From Trichosphaerium sp. ATCC 40318 (taxonomy: Eukaryota > Discosea > Flabellinia > Trichosidae): DNA of 64,000 nt. Position numbers and translations under genes: made by a program. Each line of letters starts with the position of its first letter. The stretch's first letter is position 1. Positions 34,225 to 46,053 of the stretch are shown piece after piece. The stretch spans positions 62,001 to 126,000 of the forward strand of contig JALMLS010000344.1 in assembly GCA_038496445.1 (NCBI GenBank), read 5' to 3'. The notes under the pieces were generated by a model. That model made no database searches, had not been told where the DNA came from, and saw only the letters and a list, made by a program, of their open reading frames with translations.

Positions 34225-34698
34225 ATGCTCGATTCTATCAAACAACGTTTCGCCTCATTCTGCAACGTCTTCAAGAAGAAGAAGAACGGCAAGGGATCTA
34301 AAGCAAAGTACGCCACCGACGACGACAATATTCTCGGAGAAGGCGCCAGTAACGCTGCCCACGCTTGCACGAACAGCAGCACCCAAGAGCCTATGGTGTC
34401 GAAAGTAATTCAAGATGACCTCCCCAAAACCGAAGTCAAACTGCTCAATACGGTCCTCCCACACGCAGCGAAGCTCCAGAGCAACGCACAGTCTGAAAAC
34501 ATAGTGCAACCAACAAAGGTGCTTAAAACCTCGCCAAAGGCGCCAGCCGTCATACCACCATTGGCTACAAGCGACGCACTCACTTTGGCGATGTACAAGC
34601 AACCTCTAACGGCTGATCCTTACGAAGACATTGTCGAGGACATGTTTTGTGCAGTGGTTGAGGAGTGGGCTCTTGAGCAAGGGATAGATTTATCCTAG
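34225..34698 (+). CDS. Orphan intronless protein with basic N-terminus
   Basis: A 157-codon frame runs from ATG 34225 (MLDSIKQRFASFCNVFKKKK) to TAG at 34698. The amphipathic basic start (RFASFCNVFKKKKNGKG) could bind membrane. The middle is disordered and Ala/Pro/Thr/Ser-rich, and the C-terminus is an acidic helix (DIVEDMFCAVVEEWALEQ). Codon use is visibly richer in C-ending codons than the neighbours, suggesting high expression or a different origin. No known domain. The start is chosen as the first ATG of the frame. Confidence 0.55.
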   Translation: MLDSIKQRFASFCNVFKKKKNGKGSKAKYATDDDNILGEGASNAAHACTNSSTQEPMVSKVIQDDLPKTEVKLLNTVLPHAAKLQSNAQSENIVQPTKVLKTSPKAPAVIPPLATSDALTLAMYKQPLTADPYEDIVEDMFCAVVEEWALEQGIDLS

Positions 34699-35107
34699 AC
34701 CCAAACCTACAAAAAACTAATGTAAATAAAAAAATACTTGTACTTTAAATAATAGACTTGATTTTCTTTATCAAACGATGTTTCTTTATTTCGGACACAA
34801 AAAAATTGTCATTTCTAGTTAGTGCAACTACTCGCATGCACGGTTGAAAAAAGTTTGCGTTTAACGTACCTTTTTTCCAAAGCATTGCAGATGATTGTTT
34901 TTAGGCTTTTCTTTCGCACGAGTTTAAGAATAGCACGCTGAGGTGTTTAAAGTCACGTACTAAGTGTACTCGCATGGATACTCTAGATTTTTCGAAGTAG
35001 AATATGTTGGTTATTCCAGAACACTTTGCACCAAGCAATATTGATTTGATGTATTGTAATAATTACTGTCACGTGACAAAAATAAAAAATGATAAAAAAA
35101 AGCTTGT
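34699..35107. other. Convergent intergenic region
   Basis: No ORF or RNA gene is seen. TCACGTGA-type palindrome (GTCACGTGAC) at about 35069. Confidence 0.4.
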
Positions 35108-36168
35108 TTACACAGTTTTATTGAACAATGAAGGAAAGTAATACCGTCTTTCATCTGGTCCGTCATCTATCCATGCTATTCCTGTACTCAATAGGAGATT
35201 CTAGTTGAACAAGTCTTAGTTTCATCAGAAAACCAAAAAAAAATTACCAATGCAATAGAAATACGATTGTCGTCCCAACTTAGCTCCTTTTTCAGTTTGC
35301 CTTCTGTCACGTATGCATCTGTCTTGGGGTAGAAATCAGTAATCTTGGTTTCGTAAAATAATCTAATTGTACGTACTTCTGCTACTAGTAATACAAAAGA
35401 ATGATCTTGTGATAACTCACAAGGAACAGATTGAACCATTTTTCTTGATCCTACCTTAATAATACCAAATCCATCACCAAGCTCTCTCAAGTGTTTAACG
35501 GAGCGTTCTATATCATCACTATTTCAAAGTGACAAACAAGCTTTACAAGGGAAGAGTGTGGTCCACACAGGAAGATGGTTTTTTGGGGTTTTTTGACACG
35601 TACATTGAAACGTTCTGGCCTTGGGCACCTCTTGCACCTTTTTGAAGTTCTACCAGCAAGTCTTCTATAGCTATAATACCTCCATTGATGTTCCTTGTGC
35701 GAATGCATATTTCTACAATTTGGACGCCGAGTTCGTAATAAAAGCTTCCAATACCGAGCAAGTTTGCCCACATACCCTTTCGCGCTATTATATGGTGTAA
35801 GTGTCAACAGCAATTTTCGATTATGCTGTTTGGCTTACACATCAATGGATCAACACCAATTCTACTGCACATATCATTGAAGTGTTTACGAACCACTGGG
35901 TTACTGTTTATGGCGTCTTTATGTTTTCTAGCAAACCGTTCAAGGTGTTGTTTAAAAACTGTCATTTGTTCGCCCATCTATGGCTATTGGTATCATTATT
36001 GGCTAAATTAACGTACTTCACTACGTTTTTGTGTAGAAAGCTCTTTTCCATGCTTTTTAAACGCTGCCTGTGTTATATTATAAGTAATGTGGCGTTATTA
36101 CGTTGCAATTTTACCAGATTGCTTCGTTTGTTACGTAACGCTGCTATGCCAACGCCCCGTCTCTTCAT
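35108..36168 (-). CDS. SNF8: ESCRT-II subunit SNF8/VPS22
   Basis: ATG 36168 begins MKRRGVGIAALRNKR, the SNF8 N-terminal signature. Exons continue LERFARKHKDAINSNPVVR, MCSRIGVDPLM (animal: MCATIGVDPL), LLGIGSFYYELGVQIVEIC, NGGIIAIEDLLVELQK, LGDGFGIIKVGSRKMVQSVP, AYVTEGKLKKELSWDDNRI and GIAWIDDGPDERRYYFPSLF, with stop TAA 35108-35110. This is the full EAP30 double winged-helix architecture with about six introns and near-standard length. With VPS25 and VPS36 it forms ESCRT-II, which sorts ubiquitinated cargo into multivesicular endosomes. It is highly conserved and the identification is secure. Confidence 0.95.
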
Positions 36169-36731
36169 TATTGTATGACGTGCTGTAAAGCACTATTTTA
36201 ACGGTTCAAAAGTCGGGTATTGATTCACCCACTGCGTGGTTTTAGGAGTAAAGGCACTTCAGCAAACTACATACATCATCACTCGTTTAAACCTGAAACA
36301 AATTTGACGCTTTTTTATGTACATTCTAATAGCGCTGGCGTGTGGGTTGAGGTACTTTAGTAATCTTACCGCTAGATTTTGATAAGCCGCGCTTTTTAAG
36401 TACAAAACAAATTCAATAACTCAAGTGTCGAAGCTACTACATAACCTAGTACAAACAAGTATGTCTTGTTGCTGTTTTGATAGGCCACGTTGCAGATTAG
36501 ACTGCTACATGGCTTTCTTCGCCTTTAAAATGCTCTACGTAATGCTGATAAGATCCTTTAGAGTAGTATTCGCTTTCATGAACAATCAACTCAAGTGCTT
36601 TCTGTGGCCGACCCAGTCAGGAGATAACTGCGTTCCGGTACATTCTAGCCAGTCCACATGTCCGAGTATAAATACTTATTCGCATAGGAACGCGATTTCG
36701 ACGGTCAAAAGGTTAAAAACGACGTCGCTAT
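36169..36731. other. Divergent intergenic region (SNF8 / lipase)
   Basis: This holds the promoters of SNF8 (minus) and the lipase (plus). A TATA element is at 36667. Plus frame 36425-36787 is Cys/Phe-rich and motif-free. Confidence 0.45.
36667..36674 (+). promoter_or_regulatory. TATA box candidate for the lipase gene
   Basis: TATAAATA stands 58 bp before the inferred ATG 36732, a reasonable spacing for a short leader in a compact protist genome. Confidence 0.4.
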
Positions 36732-39545
36732 ATGTTTTCCAGGCGGTACGCATAGTTTTTAAGGCTTTTTGTTGGAATTCCATGTAAAGTGCATCACTTC
36801 CTAGCGACCTTAGTATACCCCTACTGCGAGCCAAAATATATAGAGGGTTTTTAGATCGGAAGTTCTATAGCCTCCTTTGCACGGAAAAAAGAACTTTAGC
36901 CCAAATATTTCTAATAACGCTGCTAGGTGGTTGCAGGGCGGCTTCGTGCAGTTTGGGACAACTAAAAGCATTGTTTGAACTTAAATTGCTTTCGCACGTT
37001 GACTACATGTCGTGTGTCAGTGGTGGCTCCTGGACAGCCAGTACGCATACTATAATGATGAATTACGCGTAGTAACTTCGATTCTAGTTGCGTGGACATA
37101 CTTGCCGGCATCTGAAAATCAAGAAAATTTTTTGGGTGATTGGGACCCAAATACGCGTACATATAAACGCCTAACAAAAGAAACCCTCGATAAACCAAAC
37201 GTAAGTACTCACCTTACGGAAAAAAAAAAGGCCAACTTTTCATTTCCCATTTGTTTTGCTTTTAACTGTAACTACGGTCTATTAAACCATTACTCTAGGG
37301 TACTCACGCTGGATCCCTTTTGGGAGTAGACGATATTGTTGAGGATACAGCAGCGGTAAAGCAAATTCAACTTTTTTTGATTCTCAAAACATTATCTCTT
37401 ACTCCTTTTTTTAGGAAGCTTACCATGGTAAGTCCACCTCTCGTTATTGTTTAATTGAGTTTTAAATAATATGGGAATTTATTTTTTTTTTAGGAAGCGA
37501 TGCATATTCTCGTGCCCTTGGAGGCGTTTGTTTGAAGGTATGCTTAGACATAATATAATTTTTCTTTTTTGTTTATGTTTTATGTTCTTAGCCATACGGT
37601 TTGGACGATGGGAAACCTTTCACGTGGGTCAAAGAAAGCGTTAACCGCCTGGCTAGTCTAAATGGTAATAATTTTTTTTGTCGTTTGCGAGTACTGACGC
37701 TGGTAATGATAGACGAGAAGCCTGAAGACATGGAAAAAAAAATTCATTACGCACGTGCTTGGCAACAATTGTTTTTTTGAAGCTTGTGAAGCCTAACATT
37801 GCCTGTAGGTTGAACGTGATCGTCCATTCCTTATATCTAATATGACAGTTATTCTTAACCCATGGACACCTATGAGTAGTATTGAAAAGCTACCAATGGA
37901 AGCAACACCTCTTTATACTGGCATGCGTGGCTTCTTTAAAAAAGTACGTCATAAAATAACGGATGTAGAACTTTTTTCTTATTTTGGATTAAAAGGCTGG
38001 TGGTGGTTTATGGAGTTATGGGAAATCTCTAGATCTTGGTGGTGGTCTGGTGGAGGGTATTGGATTCAATACATGTACGTTAATAAGCGCAATGCATTGC
38101 TAGAAGTGCTAAGGTTCGTAAACTAAGTTAATGTTTAGCATCTCCTAAAATGATCACAGAAGCGTCTTTAGACAATACTCTAGAAGTATCTGTAAAAGCT
38201 CCTTCTAATGCATTTACATTATATAACGTACTGGGTTCTACATCTGCAGCACCAGAACTTCATGCATCTTGGATGCATATGAACTATTTCTTTCCTCAAT
38301 ATCGTGTAAGTTTTTTTTATATTTTTGACTTTCTATCCCAGCAACAAACCTCAGTATCGTTAAATGTAATTTTTAGATGTGGCCAAACTATGAAGATGCT
38401 ACTAAAACAACACGTGGATCAGGAGGTAAATATAACATCTCACAAAAGGAGAGCTTAGCGAACTCTTTTTTTTCTTTTTGACTTGGTTCTTTTTTTCTAC
38501 CTAAGTAGATGATGTCTTACTGTTCTTTTATAGATTATAAGTACAGTGTGGGTGATGGCGGTATATTAGATAATACAGGATTGTGTTCTGTTCTATCACG
38601 CAAAGTTAAAAAAGCAATCGTTTTTGTGAACACCAACTCGTAAGAAATTTGTACCTTTTTTTCTGATTCGAAATAAAAACCTTTGTGACGCTTACCTCTT
38701 CTTAGGCCTATTGAGAAGGATGGTGACACATATAAATGCGATAATTATATACCTAACTTGTTTGGATTCCAAGGAGATGGTGCCATGAAAGGAATGATGA
38801 AACTAATCTATGATGGTACACTTTTTAATCAACCGCACTTTTTTGTCAAAAACTTAAGAATTTTGGTTCACTTTTTGTTTTGGGTTTTTTTTATTTTTTC
38901 GGGTTCTAGTTTGCTTACAGCGTTGTTTATAGGTAATGATAAGAGGTGTCATGTTCTAAAGGATGATGATAAACACACAAAGTTTAATGAACTCATGGAA
39001 GGTCTTTTAAAGAGCTCAGAAACATCAAACGTAAGTTGTTCTTCAAAAAGAAACTGAGATCAGAAAAATATCTCGACATTTGTGTTTTTTTCTCAACTTT
39101 TTATTTTAGGGCGCACAAATCTATGAGGGTGAATACGAAGTTGTTAAAAATGATTTTTATAATACTTCACCATATACTGTAAAGATATTATGGGTGTATC
39201 TAAACAATAATCCGTGCGTCAACCGAAGAATAATGAAAAAGATTTTTCACTTTTTTTCCATTTTTTCCGTTTTTATCTTTTTCTTTTATTTTGTGATATG
39301 TGATTGACCCTTTTGTGTATAGACAATTCAAGGATGATCGTTATAAAGATGATGAGGATGTTAAAGAGGCTATTACTGATATGGAAAAGAAAGAAAACTT
39401 CCCTTACTTAGCAACTTTTGCTGAGAATATTAAGAGGTTTATATTTGTTGGTTATACACAAAGACAAATTAACTTACTTGGTGATATATGCTACTATAAT
39501 ATTATGAGTAATGCATCAAAGTTTGAGAAGTTCGTTAAGACTTAA
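36732..39545 (+). CDS. Patatin/cPLA2-like lipid acyl hydrolase
   Basis: ATG 36732 (MFSRR) joins, over a short intron, to a frame reading LLGGCRAASCSLGQLKALFE, the oxyanion-hole region. CVSGGSW follows (nucleophile Ser in G-x-S-x-G-like context, near 37015). Later exons give RPFLISNMTVILNPW, TPLYTGMRGFF, AGGGLWSYGKSLDLGGGLVE, STSAAPELHASW, YSVGDGGILDNTGLC (catalytic Asp in DGG) and KAIVFVNTNSP. The stop is at 39545, giving about 600 residues in around ten exons. A Ser/Asp dyad and the VSGGSW/DGG pair are typical of phospholipase A2/lysophospholipase enzymes of the patatin/group IV fold. It probably releases fatty acids or lysolipids at membranes. No C2 domain is seen. The first exon (5 codons) is inferred from frame and TATA position. 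Confidence 0.8.
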
Positions 39546-40756
39546 AAAGAGTTCAAACAACAACGAGAAAAAACAAACAATCGAAAACTCACATGTTTTT
39601 TTGATGTGTTTTTTTTTAACGTTGTTTTTGAATGGAGTTCTCAAAGTTACCGAAATGCTTGGGTGCTTACGGAATGGGACTTGTATGTAGTATGTAATGT
39701 ATATATGTTAGAAATAAAAATGATATTGTAATTAAAACGCACATGTTTCTGCCCATGTGTTTACAAAAATATAAAACTTTCATTGTACTAGTACACTTCA
39801 CTATAATGAATTCGCTATGGTCTTTTTAAACCATACTCGATAACACTTTTGTGTTGTTTTTTATATTAAACGTACACTTGGCGCTCAAATTAAAACTTTG
39901 GAGTTAAGCTTTTATCCTTGTATCTAGAGTAGCCAAGGAAACAAGTAGTCAAAATAATTCACACTATGGCAATCTTTTTGAAAACACATTGCGTTCTGGT
40001 GCCGTCACTCCGTCCGTTGAACACAAATGGCTTTGAACTCAGAATTCTATATTACCCTCCCAACGTCGTTTTAACGTTGTTTATTATTTCGGGTGAGGGT
40101 CGGTGCGTTCTGGGTCGATAACGCCATTGTGTGAATGCACATATTTGTAAATTCGGCACGCTTGCTTCCCCAAAAAAGATCGTTGTTATCGCCATGGTTA
40201 TGTATAGCGAGGACATGTATACGTAGGGAAAGAAAAGATGACGATACACGAGGAGCAAGCGAGATTCCCAAGAATCCATACAAATACCTAAAAAGCTATC
40301 CCCAATAAGTGCCAGTATTGTGACAAAAAAACGTAATTCTTGAGAAAATACAGAAATAACACTGTTGACGCTATATAAGAATGGGTTTACGAATCGTCAT
40401 CAATTAGAACTCAGGCGTACCTACCTTAGTACTGTGCTAATTATTGGCCAAGTAAAAGGTACAGTAAAACCCCGAGATAGTGAAATTAGTAATCTTATGT
40501 TTTTCCGCCAGTTTTCCCTCAACCAAAAGTAACCGTTACCATGCTTTCTTGGCGCCAACTCGACGGGTTGCGGCTGTTCCAGTAAATTCTGTTCTTTGAA
40601 AATTAACTCCCGCTAAATCACTGCTCCAGTGTCACGTTAGCGTCACGTGATCAAAACGACACCACGTGGAACAAAAAAGTCCTCGTGAATTTTCTGGTGA
40701 ATTCGTATAATATTTGGTCATTATTTAAATCCTCAACATACACCACAACTCATCTC
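39546..40756. other. 1.2-kb intergenic region
   Basis: No convincing gene. Two overlapping minus frames around 40052-40283 lack motifs. CACGTG occurs twice just before the next gene (about 40646 and 40662), within 110 bp of its ATG. Confidence 0.4.
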
Positions 40757-41355
40757 ATGCATACCTACGACATACGCATTGTAAAGCAAACAGGCTTCTG
40801 TTCAACTGACTACATCCGCTATGAACTTAGTGTTGGTGGTACGTCGTTTGAGTTCGACCTATAATTTTAAGAAAACCAAAACCAAAAAAAAAAAAAAAGC
40901 AAAGCGCTAGCGAAGTTTCGGTTACGGTTCGTTTTACTTACTCCTAGCGTAGGCGCAGTATACTTCGGTGACCAATTAGCTGATAAACATTTGAGCGTTG
41001 TATTTCATAACGTCGCTTGGGAAAAGGGCGCCAAAGGAACCCTAACACTTAAACCAAAGGTACGTTATCAATGATGCTATCATCACCGAAAAACCCAAAA
41101 ACTGCGCCGCACAATTTTCTCTTTACTCCTAAAGTACTATGTACGTATCTAACATACTTATTATAGAACGGCAAGAGCTTTGAATTTGACTTGGAGCCAC
41201 CAGAGTGCTTGAAATTGTACAAAAGATGTGTTGACAGAATTCACGTCAAAGTAATGTCACCAACACATGGCCTACAAGTCCGTAAAATTTGTTTCAGATT
41301 GAAATGGAAGACAGCCGATAGGCGCCAACGCCACTTAAACACATCACGTGGTTGA
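40757..41355 (+). CDS. Orphan small protein, beta-rich N-terminus and basic tail
   Basis: ATG 40757 gives MHTYDIRIVKQTGFCSTDYI. An intron (GTACGT ... GCAG, about 40839-40959) leads to VYFGDQLADKHLSVVFHNVA, and a second (about 41060-41166) to NGKSFEFDLEPPECLKLYKR. Reading straight on gives a Lys/Arg-rich tail ending at TGA 41353-41355. About 125 residues; alternating hydrophobic positions suggest a beta-sandwich. No family recognised. Confidence 0.5.
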
Positions 41356-41941
41356 GTAAAGCGCGAAGTAAGTTTGTAAAAAGAAAAGAAAACTGTGAAT
41401 ACAAAAAACCTTGTAAATAAAACAAAGGCTCTATCCCAGCCTTACAAATGGGAAATTTTTCAACCTATAAACTTGAGATTTTGGTTTTGTCCTCAATGAA
41501 TATTCCATTCACGATGAGAAAAGCGTTTGCTGAATCTTTCCAGAATGTATTTTCTGAAAATTCTTAATCAACTATGGGCGACTATGTGGTCATCCTTTAT
41601 GTACCCACTCTATTTAACTAGCCCAAAGTTGCACTGTTGCAGGAACTTTGATGATACCGATCGCTGCCTACATCCATGCATTTTCCACTCCCAGTCATTC
41701 GCGCTCTGTCCTCTTATAAAAACGTGTAGATATATCTTTGGAAAATCCATCTTATAAGCTAGGAACTTATGGTGGTCGTTTAATATAATAATATCATCAA
41801 TGCGCCATACAGCGTGCTTCTTTAAAATACTTTTTTGTTGTAATAGTGATTACGCTTAACGAAGAGTTGTTAGATTGCCTTTACTATCATGCATCCTCTG
41901 TGTGAAATATATCAAGTTCGCACATCCACATACATTATCAT
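41356..41941. other. Intergenic, no gene seen
   Basis: AT-rich. A 76-codon plus frame at 41527-41757 shows no conserved features. Confidence 0.4.
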
Positions 41942-42190
41942 CTACATCCCCGGTTGGTAGGACATGTGGCGTCCTCTTTGGGGATGACGCACATAAGTTG
42001 GATAAGGAATAGGTTCCGTTCTAGCATAAACTGACCTTTCTTCCTTTTTTCTGCTTTGAATGAGTGCCGTATTCTCCTTCAAAGCATTCAAGGAAAGACA
42101 GTCAGCGATCAAATCACTAACTATTGATACTACACTAGTTTTACTTGAGTAATGTGCATGTAGGAATGATAAAAAAGAAGGCGTTCTCAA
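41942..42190 (-). CDS. Possible 3' exon of a small unknown protein
   Basis: The frame contains VVSIVSDLIADCLSLNALKE and RTEPIPYPTYVRHPQRGR, ending SYQPGM at the stop (41942). It is protein-like with a Pro/Tyr/Arg tail, but it has no in-frame ATG, so a 5' exon must lie upstream (perhaps beyond 42230). No family recognised. Confidence 0.35.
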   Translation of the reverse strand: MRTPSFLSFLHAHYSSKTSVVSIVSDLIADCLSLNALKENTALIQSRKKEERSVYARTEPIPYPTYVRHPQRGRHMSYQPGM

Positions 42191-42488
42191 GCATTGAGTG
42201 ATGATAATAAATGGGAAAGGAGTGCAATAATCTGGCAGTTTTTATTTATTTACATGAGATGGTACATTGTTTTTTAAGCCAAGAAAACTATCAAAAAAAA
42301 AAATGAATGTGTGCTTTCAGTTTACAACTGCTTCATTCTCACAGGTTTAGTAATTAAACCTGTGCACATTTTTAAGAATGTAGTAAGGAGAGATGGGTGT
42401 ATGTAGGTCATCAAGACAAAAAGAATAGTGCTAGAGACAAAGGGCAAAAGAGTTGGCTCAGAGACACCAAAAAAAAAAACCAACATTT

Positions 42489-44352
42489 TTAGACTCCATT
42501 AGTGAAGTGTAGTGATGTCTTATGACTTCTGTACTCGTGTTTAGATCTAGCGGGTATACGTGCCAGTTGATTTGGCAATGTTGGTGTGCTGTGTCTTCTT
42601 CCAGATGTAGGACATCTTCTTTGTATTTGAGATAGTGGTTTAGTAATATTCTTTGTATCTGGGTGACCAGCCCACATAAACTATTTCGGTAAACGTTAGT
42701 AAAAAATCACAAAAAAAAAGTAAAAGTTTTTGTTGTCGGATCACCATTGACAAGATACTTTTTTTTTGGTGTTTTGTATTGAAGATATATATTGTATTTA
42801 CCATTTTTTTTGCAATAGTTTGTCAAAACAATAAGCACGGTGTTTTAAAGAGTTAGATTGTTTTTTTTTTGAAACTCGATTTTTTTCGGTTTTTTAGGAT
42901 TTTTTTTCTTTGTTTATTTTACGTACCGATACACCCTTGGCAATCTTCATTATGTTTGATGTTAGTGATAACCTTTTTGAATCGTTAACAATGAGATAGT
43001 CTTTTGCTGATTTGCTGCATATAAGCCATGAATAATGAGGTATAATTGTTAAGTTATGATTTTCCTTCAAATCCCAAAACAGGGCATCAATGCCATTACT
43101 AATAGACGCATACATTTGCTCATCAACAATACACGGACCTATAACAGCGTTAGCAGATCAACTAAATCCGAAATAAACTAAGGTTTTTGGAACAGAAAAA
43201 GAGCGAAAAAAATCAAAAAAAAAAAAGAAAACAAGTCATGGCGATTACTGTCTCAAAACAGCGCTGTAATACACTAAAAATACGTCACTATTGCCGTATA
43301 GTATATAGGCTGCACTTTGATTTAAAAAACAATACTCTCAGGTCACCAAATCCTTGTAGTTGCAAACCAAAAAATAAAATACAAAAATCTCTTATTTTCT
43401 CACCCAATATTTTTTGTAGTTTGACTTTCATCACTTCAGCGCCAACACCTGTATAATGAGATACTCTAACAAATATTTTTTCTTGATTTAATCTTGGGAA
43501 AAACACAGGTGTCTTCAAATCCTCCTTTCTTATCAATGTATCTGCAGGACTATCAAGTACACGCTCGAATGATTGTACAATTAATCGAGCAATCTCAGTA
43601 AAAGGTACTTGATACTTTATGATCGTTTTACGCATACCATTAATCAATCGCGTATCATTCACTTCAGCTAGGCGTTTTTGAAGTATATTATCTAAGATAT
43701 ACGAGTAAACGGCCAACGGTTCGTTATTATATGTAGTAAAAAGGGAACAGATGGTTGGTATCAGAGCTTAAAGCCTAAAAAGGATGCTGTCGTTGAAAAA
43801 TTAACCAAAACAGGGTGTTTTTCTCGAGAAGCTACAACCTATTATTGCCAAGCGCGCGTACCTGTGATGACGCATTGCTCAGGGTCTGTTATGCAATAAA
43901 ATTCAGCTTCCTTTGCTAGCTTCTCGACGTTAACCCCAGCCAAGTCCCACTCGCCTACCAAGGTTAAGAGACAGGTTTAAAACAATTGTGATGCATTAGC
44001 CAAAATAGGGTTTTGGCCATCGCTTACCAGTACGTAAGTAGTCTACAAAGAAATGAGTACACAGCATAAACTGACTATTGTACCCAGTATGTATTCAAAA
44101 TACTTTCCATTGCGATCAATAAAGTAATTTCCATCCCTATCCTTTAGTGCAGGTACCTGGTGAAGTATTCGTAAGAGTTCCTTTCGAATGGTTCGTCTGC
44201 CGCACATTATTCGATAACAATGCCGTAAAGTAGTTCTCTAGATGACCATTACGCGTAAGCGTATTTTTGGTGGTTTGATATACAATGCCACCAATATTTA
44301 GGCCAATTATCCCTGTACTTGATGTATTATCAGCTTGAGATGTTTCGCTCAT
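42489..44352 (-). CDS. KCTD-type (T1/BTB) protein with long C-terminal domain
   Basis: ATG 44352 (MSETSQADNTSSTG) opens directly into a T1 tetramerisation domain: IIGLNIGGIVYQTTKNTLTR, then VPALKDRDGNYFIDRNGKYF, DYLRTGEWDLAGVNVEKLA and EAEFYCITD. The large C-terminal part includes LDNILQKRLAEVNDTRLING, FTEIARLIVQSFERVLDSPA, VRVSHYTGVGAEVMKVKLQK and IPHYSWLICSKSAKDYLIVN. A final basic exon (RRCPTSGRRHSTPTLP) ends at 42489. KCTD proteins usually form pentamers that adapt cullin-3 ubiquitin ligases or G-beta-gamma. The C-terminal domain is unassigned. A second KCTD gene lies 1.7 kb away, beyond the CENP-P-like gene. Confidence 0.75.
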
Positions 44353-44560
44353 AAGCCCATGCAAACCTACATGATTATACAGCCAAAAACCAGCAAGTTG
44401 TAAAGTAGCCAAGTCCAATCACAAATACTGCACAAACCCTCAAGAATTATACTGTCATACGAAAAAAATACAGTGATAGAAATGATCGGTCACCTGTGGT
44501 GAATAAAATACATCAACACGATTTTTTTTATTTTACAATTTAAATGGCTTTTTGCGAGGT

Positions 44561-45782
44561 TCAACTGAATAGTTGTTCTATAACAAGCGTTATAGCAATG
44601 TCAATGCCTTTGATATGACATAAAGCTTTGAATTTACTTGCAAGCTGTGCTACATTATTATAACTCTTCGTTCTGTCGCGTGCAGCTACGGGAAAAAAAT
44701 AGCTCCGTTAGTATTGTAACAACAAAGCCAAATTGTGTGAAAAAATTTCGACAAGAAAACAAAAGTCACTTATAAAAACGTCATGTAAACAAAAATCAAG
44801 TTTTGACATTTTTTTGTATCGTACCTTGGCTAAACATTGGAAAAAGGTTTACACTATTTGATAAAATGCCTGTAGCTGTTACAATAATCCTCCATGATAT
44901 TGTAGCGCGATAGGGAAGGTTACTACGATAAATATTTAGCATTCGCCACCCACAAAAAAAGAAAAAAAACCAAAGAATGTCAATGTAAATGACCTACCTA
45001 TTTGATAAATCCAAGGCATTTGATAACTTGCCACCAGGCAAAGTTACAATATCAGGGTGTTCTTCTTTGAATGAACAAAAAAGTTGGCCCCTCTGTTTGA
45101 CACGCTCAGCGTACTGTGCAAATGTTCTCAAAAATTTAAATACAGAGTTATCTTTTTCTGTGCTAAGGCGTTATGAGCTTGTAAAAAATACTAACATAGA
45201 ATACATACCATGCAATAATATCCTTTAGTTCGTGCTCAATCTCTGGCTGCACACGAACCTTTACTTTAGTGACAGATAATGAAACTTCACTGACAATAAA
45301 AATTATTTGAAAAAACAGTCCGTGACTTTCACCACGCAAGGTGTAGCGCTTTTGGCGTTCATCTTTAGGCGATATTAGAGGTAAAATACATAGTATAAAT
45401 GTCAAACGTTAAAAATTTGTTGAGAAATTAGTTTTGGCGCAATTTCGTTGACATTTGTTGCTGAGTGCGTACCAGTATCGTTTATAAATACATGTGATAC
45501 ATGGACAAACCGAATGCCGGTAAAATTTGCTAAATGGCTTATATTCGCTTCTATTACGTCAGGTTTGACCATCTTTTCGCTCTTTTCTGCCTTTAGGTAT
45601 TCTTTGTTGTTTGCTGCGATCAGGAGGTCGTGCAATTCAGGAAAATGCTCGTCGTTAAAAGTTTGAGCTAAATAGCACTCAATAAAAGCGATATTATTCA
45701 ATATGCGGTTTATCGTACGAGGTTTTTCTAAAGCTTGTTCTAAAGCTGCTATTTCTTCGCGCAACGCTCGTTGTTCTGTCAT
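44561..45782 (-). CDS. Probable kinetochore protein CENP-P
   Basis: ATG 45782 gives an N-terminal coiled coil, MTEQRALREEIAALEQAL. Later segments match CENP-P in order. ANISHLANFTGIRFVHVSHV corresponds to the L-x2-L-T-G-I region that opens the first RWD lobe. A KVRVQPEIEHELKDIIAW lobe follows, then FLRTFAQYAERVKQRGQLFC with HPDIVTLPGGKL, at the site of the F-V-E-W/K-Y-P-D-A segment of vertebrate CENP-P. ATISWRIIVTATG is next, and the C-terminal helix reads KFKALCHIKGIDIAITLVIE. The stop is TGA 44561-44563. The length is about 280 residues, like CENP-P. In the CCAN complex CENP-P pairs with CENP-O at centromeres. Identification is from remembered family features and needs a profile search. Confidence 0.6.
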
Positions 45783-46053
45783 GAGGGCGTTTCTTTTCTC
45801 CTTTTTCAGTATTTAATTATCGCGCGGTAGTTTCGTTTAGTACCTTTAACATATGCGCGTATCGAGGCGTTGTAGCCTGTTGCGCACCAGCCAATAGCAT
45901 TGGTCGGCTGTCAATGTTGTACATGCTGTGTGGGTTGGTGTAACGGCCGCATGTCAAAAAAGTAAACAGGAGTCAATTACTTTTTGCTATGGGATTTCAA
46001 ATAACAATTTTGTATTAATGACGCACCCTGGAAATCATTTTTAATAGTATACT

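Noticed and set aside
34255-34602. Minus-strand 115-codon Trp/Cys-rich frame
   Set aside because: Antisense of the orphan gene at 34225-34698, with improbable composition.
36497-36783. Minus-strand two-exon model (54 residues) starting MEFQQKALKTMRTAWK
   Set aside because: It needs a poor donor (GTCGAA) and overlaps the first exon and TATA element of the plus-strand lipase, whose frame is much better supported.
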